NCBI GenBank assembly: GCA_012798835.1
Contig: JAAZML010000129.1
Coordinates: 1 to 36,920, forward strand
Origin: Clostridium sp.
GTDB taxonomy: Bacteria; Bacillota; Clostridia; Acetivibrionales; Acetivibrionaceae
Reading direction: 5' to 3'
Length of the DNA stretch: 36,920 bases
Part shown: positions 34,868 through 36,920 of the stretch, in pieces
How positions within the stretch are numbered: position 1 is the first letter of the stretch
Layout: every line of letters starts with the position of its first letter
The notes under the pieces: model-generated
What the model saw: only the letters and a program-made list of their open reading frames with translations
What the model was told of the DNA's origin: nothing
The model's database searches: none
Made by a program: the position numbers and the translations under genes

Positions 34868-35743
34868 ATGAAAAACAATACTTATGATTCAAACAAGAAA
34901 TTGTCCGAAAGCCTAAAAGGCGGCGTAATTATGGATGTTACAACACCAGAGCAGGCAAAAATCGCTGAGTCAGCGGGTGCATGTGCTGTTATGGCCCTAG
35001 AAAGAATTCCTGCCGATATTAGGGCAGTGGGCGGCGTATCCCGCATGAGCGACCCTAAAATGATTAGGGGAATACAAGAGGCGGTATCAATCCCCGTTAT
35101 GGCAAAGGTAAGAATCGGACATTTCGTAGAGGCTCAAATACTCGAAGCTATAGGAATAGATTATGTAGATGAAAGCGAAGTCTTATCACCAGCCGACGAT
35201 GTTTACCACATTGATAAGTCAAAATTTAGTACACCCTTTGTATGCGGAGCAAAAGATTTGGGTGAAGCACTACGCAGGATCAATGAAGGCGCAACAATGA
35301 TAAGAACCAAGGGGGAACCTGGTACAGGTGATATTGTCCAAGCTGTGCGTCATATTAGAAAAATCAATGCCCAGATGCGGAGGGTTAAATCACTTCTTGA
35401 GGATGAACTTTACGATGCTGCAAAGAAGCTTGAAGTCCCTTATGAACTTATAAAGTATGTCTCTTTGCACGGAAAATTGCCAGTACTAAATTTCGCCGCC
35501 GGGGGAGTGGCGACACCTGCAGATGCTGCACTTATGATGCAGCTTGGGGCTGAAGGTGTGTTTGTTGGTTCTGGTATATTTAAATCTGGTAACCCGGAAA
35601 AAAGAGCCGCTGCCATAGTCAAAGCTGTTGCTAACTATCGGGATGCAAAACTAATTGCCGAGCTTTCAGAGGATCTCGGCGAGGCAATGGTGGGAATAAA
35701 CGAAGATGAAATAGAAGTCCTTATGGCCGAGCGTGGAATATAG
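34868..35743 (+). CDS. pdxS: Pyridoxal 5'-phosphate synthase subunit PdxS
   Basis: PdxS makes PLP from ribose 5-phosphate, glyceraldehyde 3-phosphate and ammonia, the ammonia coming from the glutaminase PdxT. The 291-residue protein has the (beta/alpha)8 family sequence: [53 protein letters not shown] with the first substrate-binding lysine, [18 protein letters not shown] with the second lysine, and [25 protein letters not shown] lies before its ATG. pdxT is not downstream; a perfect palindromic terminator ends the transcript directly after the stop. PdxT must be elsewhere, or ammonia is taken freely. Confidence 0.97.
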   Translation: MKNNTYDSNKKLSESLKGGVIMDVTTPEQAKIAESAGACAVMALERIPADIRAVGGVSRMSDPKMIRGIQEAVSIPVMAKVRIGHFVEAQILEAIGIDYVDESEVLSPADDVYHIDKSKFSTPFVCGAKDLGEALRRINEGATMIRTKGEPGTGDIVQAVRHIRKINAQMRRVKSLLEDELYDAAKKLEVPYELIKYVSLHGKLPVLNFAAGGVATPADAALMMQLGAEGVFVGSGIFKSGNPEKRAAAIVKAVANYRDAKLIAELSEDLGEAMVGINEDEIEVLMAERGI

Positions 35744-35789
35744 TATAAAAGCCCCTATTCCCCCAGCTGGGGGAATAGGGGCTTTTATA
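35744..35789. terminator. Palindromic terminator after pdxS
   Basis: Positions 35744-35766 and 35767-35789 are perfectly complementary (23 base pairs, no spare loop bases), starting TATAAAAGCCCC and ending GGGGCTTTTATA. The A- and T-rich flanks allow termination in both directions, serving pdxS and the converging permease remnant. Confidence 0.9.
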
Positions 35790-35837
35790 ACCTGCATACA
35801 TTTTTGAAGAATAAATTCGTAGGACTTTTTATGTAAT

Positions 35838-36470
35838 CTAATTCTGTTCAGCATACTTCCACCAAAACGTAGTAGAAATTAGTCCAAAAGTGCTTGTAAG
35901 CGCTATTATAATAGCATTAATGCCGTTGATTGCACCATTATCATTTCCGGAAATGCCACCTATAAGTGCCGGTATAGACCACGGGAAAAACCTCCCATAA
36001 CCTATCACTACAATAATTTGTGCAAATACAAGAATAAAAATCATAAACCCGAAGGGGGATAAATATCCCCGGCCCACGCTTGCAAAAAAGGCTACTGGTG
36101 TGGATAAAAATATAGTAAACACCGCACAAACAATGAAAATCCAGATGCCATGCAGTACTATTTCCGCCGACCAACCAGAAATATTAAGTATCTCCCCCAA
36201 AATTAACCCTAAAATCAATACATATGTAGAAAGAATTAGGGACCACAAAACCATAACAATAAATTTAGAAAGTAGAATAACGTTTCCTGATATTGGGGGT
36301 GCCGGCAAATCTTTCTCCTGTCCATAGTAATGAATGTCTTTTTGAGCATCACTATCTAAATGCTTACCAACTGTTAATAGTAGAGAACCCGCGCCTACTG
36401 TTGCGTCATATATTTGGCTAATATTTGATGACTTGAATACTATCGTTGTCATATATGTAAAAGGATTCAA
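35838..36470 (-). pseudogene. Chimeric reading frame: HsdM methylase scrap joined to the C-terminal part of an ABC-2 permease
   Basis: The frame opens with a TTG at 36470 and encodes 210 residues. Residues 16-53 (NISQIYDATVGAGSLLL ... IHYYGQEK) match the SAM-binding motif I region of type I restriction methylase HsdM (usual form IYDPTxGSGSLLLxxxK ... IxYYGQE). From about residue 55 (LPAPPISGNVILLSKFIV) the sequence becomes the membrane half of a bacitracin/lantibiotic-type ABC-2 permease, with five hydrophobic segments to the end. The methylase lacks its target domain and NPPF/Y motif, and the permease lacks its first helices. The join is in frame, which points to a deletion or recombination that left two gene pieces fused. 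No ATPase partner or hsdS/hsdR is present. Expression is doubtful. Confidence 0.75.
36311..36470 (-). other. HsdM (type I DNA methylase) fragment
   Basis: This is the roughly 53-residue methylase-like part of the chimeric frame, including YDATVGAGSLLLTVGKHL, in which alanine replaces the usual proline of DPT, and HYYGQEK. It is far too short to methylate DNA and marks a lost restriction-modification locus. Confidence 0.7.
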
Positions 36471-36645
36471 GTATTAGATCAAATTTTTAATGAAAGGGGC
36501 GTTTTTCTTGAAGCGTATTTTAATGGTTTTACTTTGATTATACAGTAATTTTTTTTAATAATTGTTGTTTGTAATGAGGATTTGTTTTTTTGCTAGTATC
36601 TTATGACCACAATATGTTAATATAAAATATGGTACAATATCAAAT

Positions 36646-36691
36646 GCCACAAAAAATCTTGGAAGGTCAAAGGTTTTTTGTGGCATTTAAA
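36646..36691. repeat. Inverted repeat in the leader of the stalk-domain gene
   Basis: Fifteen-base perfectly complementary arms (AAATGCCACAAAAAA and its complement) flank a 17-base region near 36641-36690. On either strand an A- or T-run lies inside the stem, not after it, so it is not a standard terminator for the gene at 36729. A -10-like TACAAT lies at 36633-36638 just upstream, so the hairpin probably lies at the 5' end of that mRNA. Confidence 0.6.
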
Positions 36692-36728
36692 ACAATGCAA
36701 AAATTACAATTTATTGGGGGATTTATAA

Positions 36729-36920
36729 TGAAGAAAAGATTATTTGTTTTGGCAATTGTTTTTGTGATAACGGCGGCTTTTATGCCCAGAGGTTTTGCGA
36801 CGGAGCTTCCGCTGCGGGTGGTGGTTAACGGAGAGAAGGTAATCTTCCCCGATATCCAGCCATATATAGATTCGCAAAGCAGGACCATGGTGCCGTCAAG
36901 ATTTGTGGGAGAAGAATTGG
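36729..36920 (+). CDS. Secreted copper-amine-oxidase N-terminal ('stalk') domain protein, partial
   Basis: The ATG at 36729 follows GGGGGA. The 64 visible residues give a signal peptide (MKKRLFVLAIVFVITAAFM, cleavage likely after GFA) and then LRVVVNGEKVIFPDIQPYID and RTMVPSRFVGEEL. This is the start of the copper amine oxidase N-domain repeat (PF07833), found in many clostridial surface proteins; no amine-oxidase activity is implied. The gene runs off the end of the window, so its main domain is unseen. The domain probably binds the cell surface or other proteins. Confidence 0.88.

Noticed and set aside
36667-36888. Minus-strand reading frame of 73 codons at the window end
   Set aside because: It is antisense to the signal peptide and stalk domain of the plus-strand gene starting at 36729.

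Overview
The window looks like chromosomal DNA from a low-GC, spore-forming, anaerobic Firmicute of the class Clostridia. The grounds are a gerA/gerC/gerB germinant-receptor operon, [FeFe]-hydrogenase maturases HydE and HydG, a PerR-rubrerythrin oxygen-defence pair, AT-rich intergenic DNA, strong AGGAGG-type ribosome binding sites and sigma-A-like promoters. No rRNA, tRNA, CRISPR array, intact transposon or prophage was seen. The species cannot be named from the sequence alone.

Layout. (1) 1-5138, minus strand: a cell-envelope block. It holds an orphan P-type-ATPase nucleotide-binding domain, an FHA membrane protein, a RodA/FtsW flippase-polymerase and a PBP transpeptidase, followed by a TrkA potassium regulator whose second half is frameshifted at a nine-cytosine run. 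(2) 5285-9508, minus: a rhomboid-like membrane protein that appears to lack the protease dyad, a GH3 beta-glucosidase lipoprotein and an MscS-type channel. (3) 9509-13305: a decayed IS3-type OrfA, serA, a zinc-ribbon/DUF4190-like protein and citrate synthase. (4) 13414-17505, minus: the germinant receptor operon gerA-gerC-(67 aa membrane protein)-gerB. (5) 17583-20350, minus: hydG-hydE behind a roughly 215-nt structured leader with an intrinsic terminator and a possible antiterminator. (6) 20504-23639: three LysM proteins. Two are tandem L,D-transpeptidase-type proteins, the first of which has lost its catalytic residues; the third is divergent and has four LysM repeats. (7) 23807-25533, minus: a PiT phosphate transporter with its DUF47/PhoU-like partner. 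(8) 25714-26907, plus: perR-rubrerythrin under a promoter overlapped by two Fur/PerR-type boxes. (9) 26959-34510, minus: an ABC exporter, an Old-Yellow-Enzyme/FAD reductase with a 4Fe-4S site, and a heterodimeric ABC exporter with one degenerate ATPase site. (10) 34779-35790, plus: pdxS without an adjacent pdxT. (11) 35838-36470, minus: an in-frame chimera of a type I DNA methylase (HsdM) scrap and the C-terminal part of an ABC-2 permease. (12) From 36729, plus: the start of a secreted copper-amine-oxidase-N ('stalk') domain protein that runs off the window.

The genes are mostly ordinary clostridial housekeeping and sporulation functions. The observations most worth a second look are the hydG leader RNA, the HsdM/ABC permease fusion, the catalytically dead L,D-transpeptidase paralogue, the free-standing P-type ATPase N-domain beside an FHA-RodA-PBP cluster, and the homopolymer frameshift in trkA. 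I did not find a clearly new multi-gene system. The hydG leader is the best candidate for an undescribed element.
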